Shown one piece after another: positions 18,102 to 26,403 of a DNA stretch of 64,000 nucleotides. The position numbers were made by a program, and so were the translations under genes. Numbering within the stretch: the first letter of the stretch is position 1; each line of letters begins with the position of its first letter. The stretch spans positions 95,574-159,573 of the forward strand of contig NZ_PCDP01000003.1 of the NCBI RefSeq assembly GCF_003240585.1, in the 5' to 3' direction. The DNA comes from Arminella tubonensis. GTDB taxonomy: Bacteria; Pseudomonadota; Alphaproteobacteria; Rhizobiales; Rhizobiaceae. The notes below the pieces were generated by a model. The model worked only from the letters and a program-made list of their open reading frames with translations, made no database searches and was not told the origin of the DNA.

Positions 18102-19427
18102 TCAAAGCTTGCCGTCATCCTGGAAAATCTCGGTCCAGTCCTTGACCAGCAGGTCGAGTGCTTCCTGAGGAGTGCCCTTCCCCGCAACCACGTAGTCATG
18201 CGTGCGCTTCTGCATGGCCTGCAGCAGCTGTGCATAGCTGGGCTCGGCCCAGAAATCCTTGACGATCGCCATCGATTCGAGGAAGGCGCCGGCATAGGGT
18301 TGGCTGGAGACGAAGTCGGGCGCGTTGACCACTGCCTTCAGGCAGGAATAGCCACCGAGTTTCCACCACTTGGCCTGCACGTCGGGTTGGGCGAACCATT
18401 TGATGTATTGAAGCGCGGCATCGCGTTTTTCGGAGTAGGACACCACCGAAATCCCTTGTCCGCCGAGCTGGGCGAAATGTTCCTTTTCCGCCGGATTGGG
18501 GAAGAAGCCGATCCTGTCGCCACCGACCTTCTCGTCCTTATAGAGACCGGGCCACGTGAACGCGAAGTTCATCTGCATCGCCACCTGCCCCGATTTGAAG
18601 GCGTCGGCGGATTCCGTCATATAGATGTTCGAGCTTCCCGGAGGCGTGCAGCAATCGTAGAGGGACTTGTAGAATGCAAGGCCCTTGGCCGCTTCTGGCG
18701 AATTGACGAAGCCCTTCATGTCATAGGGTTTCTTCGGATTTTCGTACTGGAAGCCCCAGTCATAGAGGACGTTGGTCACGCCCATCGTGATGCCTTCGGA
18801 ACCGCGCTCGGTATAGATGGAGGCGCCATAGACCGTATGGCCGTCGACCTCGCGTTTCTGAAAGAATTCGGCGATCTCCTTGAGATCATCATAGGTCTTC
18901 GGGGGGCCGAGATCCTTGCCGAACTTGGCCTTGAATTCCTTCTGCAATTCAGGCTTTTCGAACCAGTCCTTGCGATATGTCCAGCCGACCACGTCGCCCA
19001 TGGCGGGGAGCGCCCAATAGTTCGGCGAATTCTTCGGCCATTCGGAATAGCCAACGACCGTCGCCGGCACGAAGTCATCCATCTTGATGCCTTCCTTGTC
19101 GAAGAAGTCGTTCAGCTTGACATAATGTCCATTCTCCGCGGCGCCCCCGATCCACTGGCTGTCACCGATGATCAGGTCGCAGAGTTTCCCGTGCGAATTC
19201 AATTCATTGAGAAAGCGATCGGCATAACTGGTCCACGGGACGAACTCGAATTTCATGTCGATGCCAGATTTCGCCGTGAAGTCCTTCGAAAGCTCGACGA
19301 GTGCATTGGCCGGATCCCAGGCCGCCCAGCACAGAGTCAACTGGTCCGCCTTGGCAAGTGTCGGCGCGGAAATCGAGACCATCAATCCCGAGGCCAGACC
19401 CAGCAATGTCTTCAAAATCTTCTGCAT
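18102..19427 (-). CDS. CUT1 periplasmic solute-binding protein
   Basis: About 441 residues from MQKILKTLLGLASGLMVSISA (19427), a clear signal peptide with GGGAGGA upstream; in-frame codons up to 19487 are probably untranslated. Family-1 extracellular solute-binding protein: the mature start QLTLCWAAWDPANALVELSKDF and the FKSGQVAMQMNFAFTWPGLY region are typical of sugar or polyol binders. First gene of the CUT1 operon. A long inverted repeat sits 100 bases upstream and may be a regulator site. No regulator gene adjoins it, so the LacI protein at 5967 or a distant factor may control it. Confidence 0.87.
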   Translation of the reverse strand: MQKILKTLLGLASGLMVSISAPTLAKADQLTLCWAAWDPANALVELSKDFTAKSGIDMKFEFVPWTSYADRFLNELNSHGKLCDLIIGDSQWIGGAAENGHYVKLNDFFDKEGIKMDDFVPATVVGYSEWPKNSPNYWALPAMGDVVGWTYRKDWFEKPELQKEFKAKFGKDLGPPKTYDDLKEIAEFFQKREVDGHTVYGASIYTERGSEGITMGVTNVLYDWGFQYENPKKPYDMKGFVNSPEAAKGLAFYKSLYDCCTPPGSSNIYMTESADAFKSGQVAMQMNFAFTWPGLYKDEKVGGDRIGFFPNPAEKEHFAQLGGQGISVVSYSEKRDAALQYIKWFAQPDVQAKWWKLGGYSCLKAVVNAPDFVSSQPYAGAFLESMAIVKDFWAEPSYAQLLQAMQKRTHDYVVAGKGTPQEALDLLVKDWTEIFQDDGKL

Positions 19428-19525
19428 GTAATCCTCCCAGATACAGAAGCCGGCGCAACGCCGCCCTCGGAATTTCCCAATTCCCATTTGCCCAACACGT
19501 CCTCATTCCCATCGTGTTGAGCAAT

Positions 19526-19555
19526 ATGTTTAGTGTTGACCAAGTTACTAAACAT
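19526..19555. promoter_or_regulatory. Inverted repeat upstream of the CUT1 operon, possible operator
   Basis: ATGTTTAGT (19526-19534) and ACTAAACAT (19547-19555) are perfect 9-base inverted arms around a 12-base spacer. The site is about 100-130 bases upstream of the binding-protein start codon, on the promoter side. The arm spacing suits a dimeric repressor, possibly of the DeoR or GntR type. No bound factor can be named. Confidence 0.45.
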
Positions 19556-19869
19556 TTCAAGAGAGATTCGATGCTGCACCGCCGTTGTGGAATAATTGAG
19601 CTGTAGGGAGCCACGCAGAAACACACGCCGAGTTTTAAATGTCACAATGATATTGCCAGTACAAACAGATTTCTTCAGTACATATTTTCGGAAAAAATGA
19701 CGTTCCAGGTATTTTTGAGGACAGTTCTCGCAGAAATACTATTTTCTGCTTATATATATCCCCGTATATTAATGTAATACCGCACTTACGACGATTTCCG
19801 CTAGAATCGCGATTGAGATGATACTGTTATTACGATAAGCTTTTCACAGGCATTTGTAGCGGTTGAGAA

Positions 19870-20178
19870 TACTGGCTGCGGGAGCTTCAGAGACATCAAG
19901 CGCAAGAACCGAAGCCGTTCCACATCTGCCGCTACCATCACGAACGATACGACGGCTCCGGCTATCCCCTCGGCCTGGCAGGCGATACGATACCGTTTGA
20001 AGCAAGGCTTGCTGAGATCTGCGATGTCTACGAGGCAATGACGACCGTGCGTCCTTACAAGAACGGTTGGACGCAAGCAGAAGCCGTAGACATGATGCTG
20101 CGCTCAGGGGGACACTTCGATCCGGGCTTGCTCAGCAAGTTCATTTCAAAGATGGTTCTCTCAGGCGTGTTGGCCTGA
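19870..20178 (+). pseudogene. C-terminal remnant of an HD-GYP-type phosphohydrolase
   Basis: The frame ending at TGA 20176-20178 encodes YHHERYDGSGYPLGLAGDTIP, ARLAEICDVYEAMTT, RPYKNGWTQAEAV and GGHFDPGLLSKFI. These are the second half of an HD-GYP domain (cyclic-di-GMP phosphodiesterase family), including the HHERYDGSGYP block. The first HD metal site, the signal-receiver portion and a start codon are missing, and upstream sequence is AT-rich without similarity. It appears to be a truncated fragment of a larger gene. Confidence 0.75.
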
Positions 20179-20380
20179 ATTCGCACACGCCGGCCGCAAG
20201 TTATCGCCAACAAGGCCTTTGACGGAGGGCACTGGCGTTACCCAATGGGCCGACCACCGACCCCTGCGCTGCATGCTCCGCAACCGTCGATTTAGTAACA
20301 AGGGAACAACTTCCAGGGGTCCGTCGTTTTAAGACCTGACGGCATGTTTGAGCCGGATTATGACCAGGCAAGGAACTCCC

Positions 20381-20896
20381 ATGAAAACCTTCGTTGCAAT
20401 CGCCGCGATTTCGTCGATCGCCTTCGCGTCGGCCGTCAGCGCCGCCCCCGTCCATCACAAAACCAAGCATCCTGCGCCAGTCGCCACCGGCGAAAAGGAA
20501 CGCCTGGGAACATTGTCCTGCGAGGTCAACGGCGGCGTCGGGCTGCTGCTGGGGTCGAGCAAAGGCGTGAACTGCCAGCTCGTCAAAAGGACCGGCGCGG
20601 TTGAGAAATATACGGGTAGCATCGGAAAACTCGGCATCGATATCGGTGTAACCAACAAATCCTATCTGCGATGGGTTGTGTACACGCTGGCCGCCAGCAA
20701 ATCCGGCGACCATGCGCTTGCTGGAACCTATGTCGGCGTTTCGGCTTCCGGCACCGTGGGTGTCGGGCTCGGTGCAAATGCGCTGGTCGGAGGAACCTCC
20801 AAGAACTTTGGATTGCAGCCCCTCAGCGCCGAAGCAAATACGGGCCTGAACGTTGCTGCCGGCGTGAGCCGCCTTCAACTGAATGCTGCCAAGTAG
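20381..20896 (+). CDS. DUF992 exported protein
   Basis: 171 residues from MKTFVAIAAISSIAFASAVSA, a signal peptide cleaved near AAP; AAGGAA lies 7 bases before the ATG. The body (TLSCEVNGGVGLLLGSSKGVNC ... YTGSIGKLGIDIGVT ... GTYVGVSASGTVGVGLGANALVGG) matches the DUF992 family of small alphaproteobacterial periplasmic proteins of unknown function. Two cysteines in the first strand pair may form a disulfide. It is monocistronic between a relic and an empty stretch. Confidence 0.8.
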   Translation: MKTFVAIAAISSIAFASAVSAAPVHHKTKHPAPVATGEKERLGTLSCEVNGGVGLLLGSSKGVNCQLVKRTGAVEKYTGSIGKLGIDIGVTNKSYLRWVVYTLAASKSGDHALAGTYVGVSASGTVGVGLGANALVGGTSKNFGLQPLSAEANTGLNVAAGVSRLQLNAAK

Positions 20897-21293
20897 ACAG
20901 CCTCTCATTGCTCCGATGAGCTGAAATTGATGGAGCCGGTAGCTTGCCGGCTCTATGCATGCGCTGGCGACGACTGCGATGTGATACCGACATCGCTCGG
21001 AAGAGGGATAGAGGAGACGGCATCCCTTTGCGAATCGACTACTCGCTCCTTGCTCGTGAGAGCAAATGAACGAAGCACCTGCAGGTAGTTTCGAAATACA
21101 TATCCCTCATTCATACGGTGCCATGGGCTGCAAGCAATGCGATTTTGGTGACGATTTGTTGATTTTGCGCATAAAATATTAATTTTGGTGACAATTATCA
21201 CGGATCGGGCGCCCAATGGACACCCGCAGCTGTGCGCCTCCACCTCGCTTAAGGCTCGGCTGCCGAGAGGCCCAGCCGTTTCCCGGTCCCCGT
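20897..21293. other. Intergenic stretch without a recognisable gene
   Basis: About 400 bases separate the DUF992 gene from the 3' end of the isochorismatase-like gene. I see no coding similarity. A direct repeat, TTTTGGTGACGATT (21143-21156) and TTTTGGTGACAATT (21183-21196), lies in an AT-rich patch with 40-base spacing and could be a regulator site or chance. Confidence 0.5.
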
Positions 21294-21971
21294 TTAGAAC
21301 TTAATCATCTCGATTTTCGTCAGCGTGACCTTGGCGGAAACACCCGGAGCGTGGGTCAGATGCCAGGCAACGTATTGCTCGGCATAGAGCTCTGTCGAAG
21401 ACATCCCGTCGACCGGAACGATGATATTCATTCCCTTCCTCAGCGCGGCATCGGTCGCTGTGTCAAGAACGGCACCTTCCGATCCGGTGCCCGTGACAAT
21501 GACGGTCTTTATTCCCTTGTCGTCCAGAAGTTTATCGAGATTTGTGCCGACGAATTTGTTTGGGCCGGACTTTACGACCGGATCGTTCGCCAGTGGCGCG
21601 ATATCGGTCGCGATGTCTTGCGGCGTGCCTGCGCCGCCAAGACTATATACGACGAACACACCTTTGGCCCGGGCGTCTGCGAGCAGCTTTTGAACCTTGG
21701 GCACGGAGGCTAGGCAGCGAGGTTTGGTCTTGGCGTTGCACGGCCCCTTGGTTGGATCCTGCGCGCCGTTGAAATCAAGAAGCAGGAGGGCGGTGCTTGG
21801 AGCGTCGACCGCTACGGGCTTTAGCTCTGGCGGAGCCGGAGGGGTTACCTTGCTCCAGTCTTCGATGATTGTCTGAGCCGAGACCGATGATGTGCCTGTG
21901 GCGCACAAGGCTGCCAAACACGCGGCGACTGTTATGGTCGCCGTCCGCATGCCCTTGCCAATGGCTTTCAT
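21294..21971 (-). CDS. Exported isochorismatase-like hydrolase lacking the catalytic cysteine
   Basis: About 225 residues from MKAIGKGMRTATITVAACLAA (21971), a signal peptide preceded by AAGGAGGA; the frame is open much further upstream but without a better start. The isochorismatase/cysteine-hydrolase fold is recognisable: ALLLLDFNGAQ (Asp66), a central VVKSGPNKF lysine, and GTGSEGAVLDTATDAALRKG. At the last site the nucleophile Cys of amidase members is replaced by Ala167. True isochorismatases also lack this Cys, so the protein may still hydrolyse an ether or be non-catalytic. Export to the periplasm is unusual for this family. Confidence 0.75.
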   Translation of the reverse strand: MKAIGKGMRTATITVAACLAALCATGTSSVSAQTIIEDWSKVTPPAPPELKPVAVDAPSTALLLLDFNGAQDPTKGPCNAKTKPRCLASVPKVQKLLADARAKGVFVVYSLGGAGTPQDIATDIAPLANDPVVKSGPNKFVGTNLDKLLDDKGIKTVIVTGTGSEGAVLDTATDAALRKGMNIIVPVDGMSSTELYAEQYVAWHLTHAPGVSAKVTLTKIEMIKF

Positions 21972-22588
21972 AAACTTAATCCTCCTTCGGGCCCGACTGC
22001 TCTGATACGTCAAACCAGTGATAATGATAACGAAACTCTTCGTGATAGTCGGACGGCGGGTTCGCTCGTGTCTCAAAATTTGATCCATGATAAGACCGCG
22101 TCTGTGTGCAGAACCGTTCAATGCCCGCGACGTGCATAAAATGTGCATCGAGCGCTTTCTGGCCAAACGAATGAACGCTACCGCCGTCGAGCCCGACTCG
22201 GGCCACGTCTCAATGCAGTCGCATCCACGCCAGGTCGCACCCGATCCTCGAGGCGACCGGCAGCAATGTGGCGCGTAGAGCCCTATTTGAGCCTCGGCTG
22301 ACACGGTCAAAGACCCTCGATTTGAGTGCGGGTCGCAAATTTTTGAAGCAACCGCGGACAAAATCGAGATTTTTGCGTTTTTCTATGGGAAAATCGTACC
22401 GATGTGATAGGACGCGTGCCAGCAAGACAATTGCGCTCGGATATGCAGCGTTAATATTGGCCGGGAAGCTCCCCATAGTTGGTGCGCGCCCTGGCTTAAA
22501 GTCGTCTAGCTGCCGAGACAACTAACACCGATTTGAATGCTAGGTGGTCGCCGCGCGACCGCGGATCACGACAAAAAAGGATACATCT
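21972..22588. other. Intergenic stretch, no gene recognised
   Basis: About 617 bases between divergent genes. It holds the upstream regions of the isochorismatase-like gene (minus) and rpsU (plus). Short open frames are present on both strands but have no recognisable protein features. The part at 22330-22400 is AT-rich. Confidence 0.5.
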
Positions 22589-22840
22589 TTGCAAGTTCTA
22601 GTGCGAGACAACAACATCGACCAGGCGCTTCGCGTCCTCAAGAAGCGCATGCAGCGCGAGGGTCTGTTCCGGGAAATCAAGGCCCGCATGGCCTACGAGA
22701 AGCCGTCGGAAAAGCGTGCACGCGAAAAGGCCGAGGGCATTGCCCGCCATCGCAAGCTCGCTCGCAAGCAGCTTCAGCGTGAAGGCCTGCTTCCGGGCCC
22801 TAAGAAGAAGGTTCTTCCGGCGCGCGAATCCCGCGCATAG
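22589..22840 (+). CDS. rpsU: 30S ribosomal protein S21
   Basis: 83 residues matching S21: [41 protein letters not shown] and [15 protein letters not shown]. The correct start appears to be TTG at 22589, which gives the canonical (M)QVLVRDNN beginning and has AAGG ten bases upstream; the ATG at 22544 adds 15 residues unlike S21. The basic C-terminal extension ([14 protein letters not shown]) is usual in alphaproteobacteria. It binds the small subunit near the anti-Shine-Dalgarno region and helps initiation. Confidence 0.93.
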   Translation: MQVLVRDNNIDQALRVLKKRMQREGLFREIKARMAYEKPSEKRAREKAEGIARHRKLARKQLQREGLLPGPKKKVLPARESRA

Positions 22841-23352
22841 GCTGATCAGCCTCGGACAGAATGACTAGCGCGGTACATGTGAGGATCGTTGCGGCCTGCA
22901 ACGGTCCTATACGTGCGTCTTGAGTTTGCTGGTCGATAATCTATCACGAAGACATTGACGACGGCGTCGGGCGATGGTGTGACCCTTGGGCGCAAGGGTG
23001 GCCGAAGCTGCGGTAGCTTGGTGCTGTCCGGAGCGGGAAGACGGCGTCGCAGCTGAGCTTTGCCTGGCCAGCACTGGCTCGTGGATGTGCGGACTACGGC
23101 GCGCGGTTTTCAACCACCGCAAGCGTGCTGACGACGGAGGTGGCGGCTTTGTTGAAGGCGTCATCAATCAGCGCGGACGTTATTCGTCTGCAACCGCCCT
23201 CATCTGATTTCCAACGGGGAAAGACAGCCGTTGCGTGATACGGCTGACATTCGCCAATTAGAATATGAGCGCAAGTCGGAAAACCGCCGGCAAACTGCCC
23301 GACGCCAAACGACGGCGACCTCTCTTCTCACCGGAAAGGCCGCCGTTGAGTT
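22841..23352. other. Intergenic stretch with a possible weak cspA terminator
   Basis: About 510 bases between convergent rpsU and cspA. No coding similarity was found in either strand. Near cspA, ACGGCGACCT (23312-23321) and AGGCCGCCGT (23337-23346) form an imperfect hairpin just after the cspA stop on the minus strand, which may end that transcript. Confidence 0.4.
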
Positions 23353-23559
23353 TTATGCCTGAAGGTTGTCGGCCGACATCTTGCCGGACTTGCGGTCCTT
23401 CACCAATTCGTAGGTGATCTTCTGGCCGTCGTTCAAGCCGCGCATGCCAGCGCGTTCTACCGCCGAGACGTGGACGAAAACGTCCGTGCTGCCGTCGTCA
23501 GGCTGAATGAAGCCGAAGCCCTTCGTCGAGTTGAACCATTTCACTGTACCAGTCGCCAT
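23353..23559 (-). CDS. Cold-shock domain protein, CspA family
   Basis: 68 residues, a single cold-shock domain. The RNA-binding motifs are KGFGFIQ (RNP1) and VFVHVSA (RNP2), and the start [16 protein letters not shown] is canonical. It binds single-stranded RNA and acts as an RNA chaperone. About 170 bases upstream carry no gene, leaving room for the long 5' leader typical of cspA mRNAs. Several paralogues are usual per rhizobial genome, so no number is assigned. Confidence 0.95.
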   Translation of the reverse strand: MATGTVKWFNSTKGFGFIQPDDGSTDVFVHVSAVERAGMRGLNDGQKITYELVKDRKSGKMSADNLQA

Positions 23560-24020
23560 GTCGGCTTCTCCAAATTTTTCGATCGCCAGACCCTTCTGGC
23601 GAACTGACGTTGTATCCGTTGTAGGTAAGGCGCGTAAATAGCGGTCTTTCTGCTGGCGGCAAGTCCGTCCTTTTTAAGGGCAGTTTGTACCGTTTCGGAT
23701 CAGCCGTTGTGGATATTAACTTTCTGTAGCTTGTATTTCCGATCACCCAAGACGGCGTCTCATGCGACTGCCAATAAGGCATGCCGTCTGATGCGTGCCC
23801 TCGTGCGGACGGCAAAAGGGGCCTGGCGGATGTCCTAGGATGAGCGCCAGGCTCCAACCGGCGCCGACATAAGCCAGCCATGACATAGGCTTTCCCGATG
23901 TCTCGTCGAAGCTCATGACGGCATATCCATCATGATGATGGCGCGGGGCTCGCTGACCCCCTGTTCGCAAGAGCATGGCGAGCCCCATGCATCGCTCATT
24001 CCGACGATCGTCGACGTCGC
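23560..24020. other. Upstream region of cspA and 3' flank of the dioxygenase gene
   Basis: About 460 bases. The part next to cspA probably contains its promoter and leader. A minus-strand frame with ATG at 23916 would give a 57-residue peptide with one hydrophobic segment (MSWLAYVGAGWSLALILG); I cannot tell whether it is a real small membrane protein, and I do not call it. Confidence 0.4.
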
Positions 24021-24880
24021 TCACTGCGGATCGGCACCCATCACCAGACCTTCGATGTCGTGCTTCTGCGTGACCGGTATCAACACCTCGGAAATACTGC
24101 ACACCAGATGCTCCTTGACGGCCGCTGGAAGCGCATCGAAATAGTCCTGAGTGATCATCATATCGTGCAGTTCGGCATGTCCGGCGCCGGGCGAAACGAC
24201 GCCCAACACCATAACCGGACGGGCGATCGGCGAGCCGTGCTCCGTGCCGCGATGGATCGTCAGGGCCGAGCGGCAGGATATGTCCCCGAGCTGCGGGAAC
24301 TTGCGCGTGGCGAGCGACTGGAATTGGGGCCATATCTCCTTTGGAGGAAACATCTCCTGCTTCCATTTGCGACCGTTCTCCCACTGCGTTCCCGGCGCGA
24401 TCTCGAACGGCCCGATGTTTTCCGTGACGTCCACACCGCTGAGATTGAAGGCAAGCGAGGTTATCCGCCGCTCGACATAGGTATCCGTGGGAGACGGAAA
24501 GTCGCGATGCCAGGGTTGGTATTTCGCGCCCTGAAACGGAACATCGAAACCGATCTCGACGATCTGGTAGTCCTTGCCCAGCACGCCTTCACACATGGCC
24601 ACGACCCATGGGTGGGTCACAAGCTCAACGAAGCCGGAAAAATCCTGCGGATGGATCTCGACGTACCAGCGACGAGGCCCTCGGCCAACGGCGCCGCCCG
24701 GACGCTGGATCGCAGACCAGAATGCCGCCATCATGTCTTCACGCATGCGCTCAGCAAGCCCGAGAAAACGCCTTTTTGAGCCCAACGATCCCGTCACTTT
24801 TCAAAGTGTGGAGGTTTTCACTCAAGTCATAGTTGTAGTCCTGGATAGCTTCGAGCGGCGAACCATCTTCTCCTCTTCTT
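24021..24880 (-). pseudogene. Phytanoyl-CoA dioxygenase family gene with one frameshift
   Basis: The main frame (24797-24021) encodes the Fe(II)/2-oxoglutarate-dependent oxygenase fold: WHRDFP (HxD), a distal HRGTEHGSPIARPV histidine and the conserved WYVEIHPQDFSGF. The N-terminal part lies in another frame upstream (DYNYDLSENLHTLKSDGIVGL, about 24866-24780). It joins near 24770-24780, where KKAFSRA runs into a stop while the main frame picks up LAERMREDMMAAFW. One indel therefore separates start and body. If not a sequencing error, the truncated product from 24797 lacks the first ~35 residues. Substrate unknown. Confidence 0.65.
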
Positions 24881-25128
24881 CTACGACGAGGCGTACCCGG
24901 CACAGTTCTGCTGCGCTCCTCACTCCTCGGCTTAAAGCCTCTGCAATTTAGAATGGAAAGTCAACTTCCGCGGCGACGGAAGGCAACCCACCTTGCGAAG
25001 GTGAACCAGAAATGGCCGCCGGGGAAAGTTGATCACGTACCAACCTTTGCACTCCGAGATAAAAACCCGGTAGAAAAGGCAGGCAGTTGTTCGAGCACGT
25101 AGACCTTGCAGAGGACATTGAATTCGCG

Positions 25129-25839
25129 ATGAAGGTGATTTTCGGCGGGCCGACGCTCCATGGTACCGACCTACCAGCGGAGGTAGTGTTCTACCTGCGC
25201 GCGCCGGCGCGGCAGGGGGACGTTTATCAGGCGGTGCAGGAAGGCGCGAATGTGATCGGGCTGATAGATGGTGTCTACGAGCAGGTCCCCGCCGTCTGGC
25301 ACAAGGAAATATTGTTCGCGCTTTCGAAAGGTGTCCACGTCTACGGCGCGGCGAGCATGGGCGCGCTGAGAGCAGCCGAGTGCGCGCCCTTCGGTATGGT
25401 CGGCCTTGGCAAGATCTATGAGGATCTCATCAGCGGTGTGGTAGAAGACGACGCCGAAATCGCGCAATCACACGCACCCGCCGGGCTCGGCTTTCTACCG
25501 CTCAGCGAACCATTGGCAAATGTCAGGGCAACGCTTGACTTGAACCTGGAAACAAACCGCATCACGCAAGCAGAATATCGACAGGTGCTGGGCGCTGCCC
25601 ACTCAATATTTTTCAAAGACCGAACTTACAAAAGCATTCTATCGGCTGCCGGAGACATGGAACCCGGCCGAGCCGCGGAACTCCTTACGCTTTTGAAGGC
25701 AAACAGCGTCAATCAGAAATTGGCGGATGCCCAGCAACTCATCGCTGCCGTGGTCGAGGCGCCGGATAAGCGAGCCGACCCCCCGTCCGGCTGGATCTTC
25801 GAGGCGACGACGATGTGGACGACGCATTTCCGCGACTGA
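25129..25839 (+). CDS. TfuA-like protein, partner of YcaO
   Basis: 236 residues from MKVIFGGPTLHGTDLP (25129, AGAGGA upstream); the frame is open from a TTG at 25087. The TfuA core is clear: GDVYQAVQEGANVIGLIDGVYEQVPAVWHKEILFAL and VHVYGAASMGALRAAECAPFGMVGLG. TfuA takes its name from the trifolitoxin locus of Rhizobium. In characterised cases TfuA works with YcaO to install thioamides, likely by delivering sulfide. First gene of the locus that ends with YcaO at 29829. Here tfuA and ycaO are separated by two regulator genes and a small gene rather than fused or adjacent. Confidence 0.9.
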   Translation: MKVIFGGPTLHGTDLPAEVVFYLRAPARQGDVYQAVQEGANVIGLIDGVYEQVPAVWHKEILFALSKGVHVYGAASMGALRAAECAPFGMVGLGKIYEDLISGVVEDDAEIAQSHAPAGLGFLPLSEPLANVRATLDLNLETNRITQAEYRQVLGAAHSIFFKDRTYKSILSAAGDMEPGRAAELLTLLKANSVNQKLADAQQLIAAVVEAPDKRADPPSGWIFEATTMWTTHFRD

Positions 25840-25974
25840 GACCGCCCTCTCCCCACCGGCTAGAACTCGACTTGGCACCGGGATATTACACCAACCCCGC
25901 GGTGGATCGCTTTCGGTTGCATATTTCATTTACATAATTAAGAGTATCGCATCGCTTCGAGTTGGGAGAGGATC

Positions 25975-26286
25975 ATGACGATTTGCGCGCCCAGCCCTAT
26001 CGACGTACATATCGGGTCGCGAGTGCGAATGCGGCGATTGCTGGCGGATCTGACGCCAGAGTGGTTTGCCGAACAAATTGGCACTTCAGTCAGCCAGCTT
26101 CATAAGTATGAAATCGGCGAAGAGCCGATCGGCCCTAGTAAACTGCTTGCCGCCTCAAAGGTTCTTTCTGTGTCCCCGAGCTACTTTTTCGAACAGGACA
26201 AGGCGCAAGCGCTAACGATGACCGGCATAATGTCGCCTATGATCAAAGCTTTGTTTGCAACAAAAGACCGCGAAACGCGGCGTTAG
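25975..26286 (+). CDS. XRE-family helix-turn-helix protein
   Basis: 103 residues. The helix-turn-helix (~residues 12-66) reads VRMRRLLADLTPEWFAEQIGTSVSQLHKYEIGEEPIGPSKLLAASKVLSVSPSYFF in pieces, the usual XRE pattern including QLHKYE at the turn and an SPSYFF end. This type resembles rhizobial SinR-like regulators with a short C-terminal tail. It lies 135 bases after tfuA and 117 bases before the SARP gene, so it may regulate the TfuA-YcaO locus. Confidence 0.85.
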   Translation: MTICAPSPIDVHIGSRVRMRRLLADLTPEWFAEQIGTSVSQLHKYEIGEEPIGPSKLLAASKVLSVSPSYFFEQDKAQALTMTGIMSPMIKALFATKDRETRR

Positions 26287-26403
26287 CTTTTCCTTCACGT
26301 CGCCTGTCGACGGCAGGTGTGGGCGAAAGCTCTACACGCCGGTACGTTGAATTATTCGATTCATATTCTGCATAGAATGACTGTGAGACGGGGCGGAGAG
26401 TAG

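Noticed and set aside
13750..19427. Assigning the CUT1 transporter as the rhizobial glycerol system GlpSTPQUV
   Set aside because: Two ATPases and a small gene fit, but the gene order differs and the binding protein (~441 residues) seems shorter than I expect for GlpV. Without alignment I leave the substrate open.
18198..19520. A 440-codon plus-strand open frame
   Set aside because: Antisense to the CUT1 binding-protein gene, which has a signal peptide and clear family motifs.
22907..23207. Possible transposase or methyltransferase fragment between rpsU and cspA
   Set aside because: None of the frames gave a recognisable motif.
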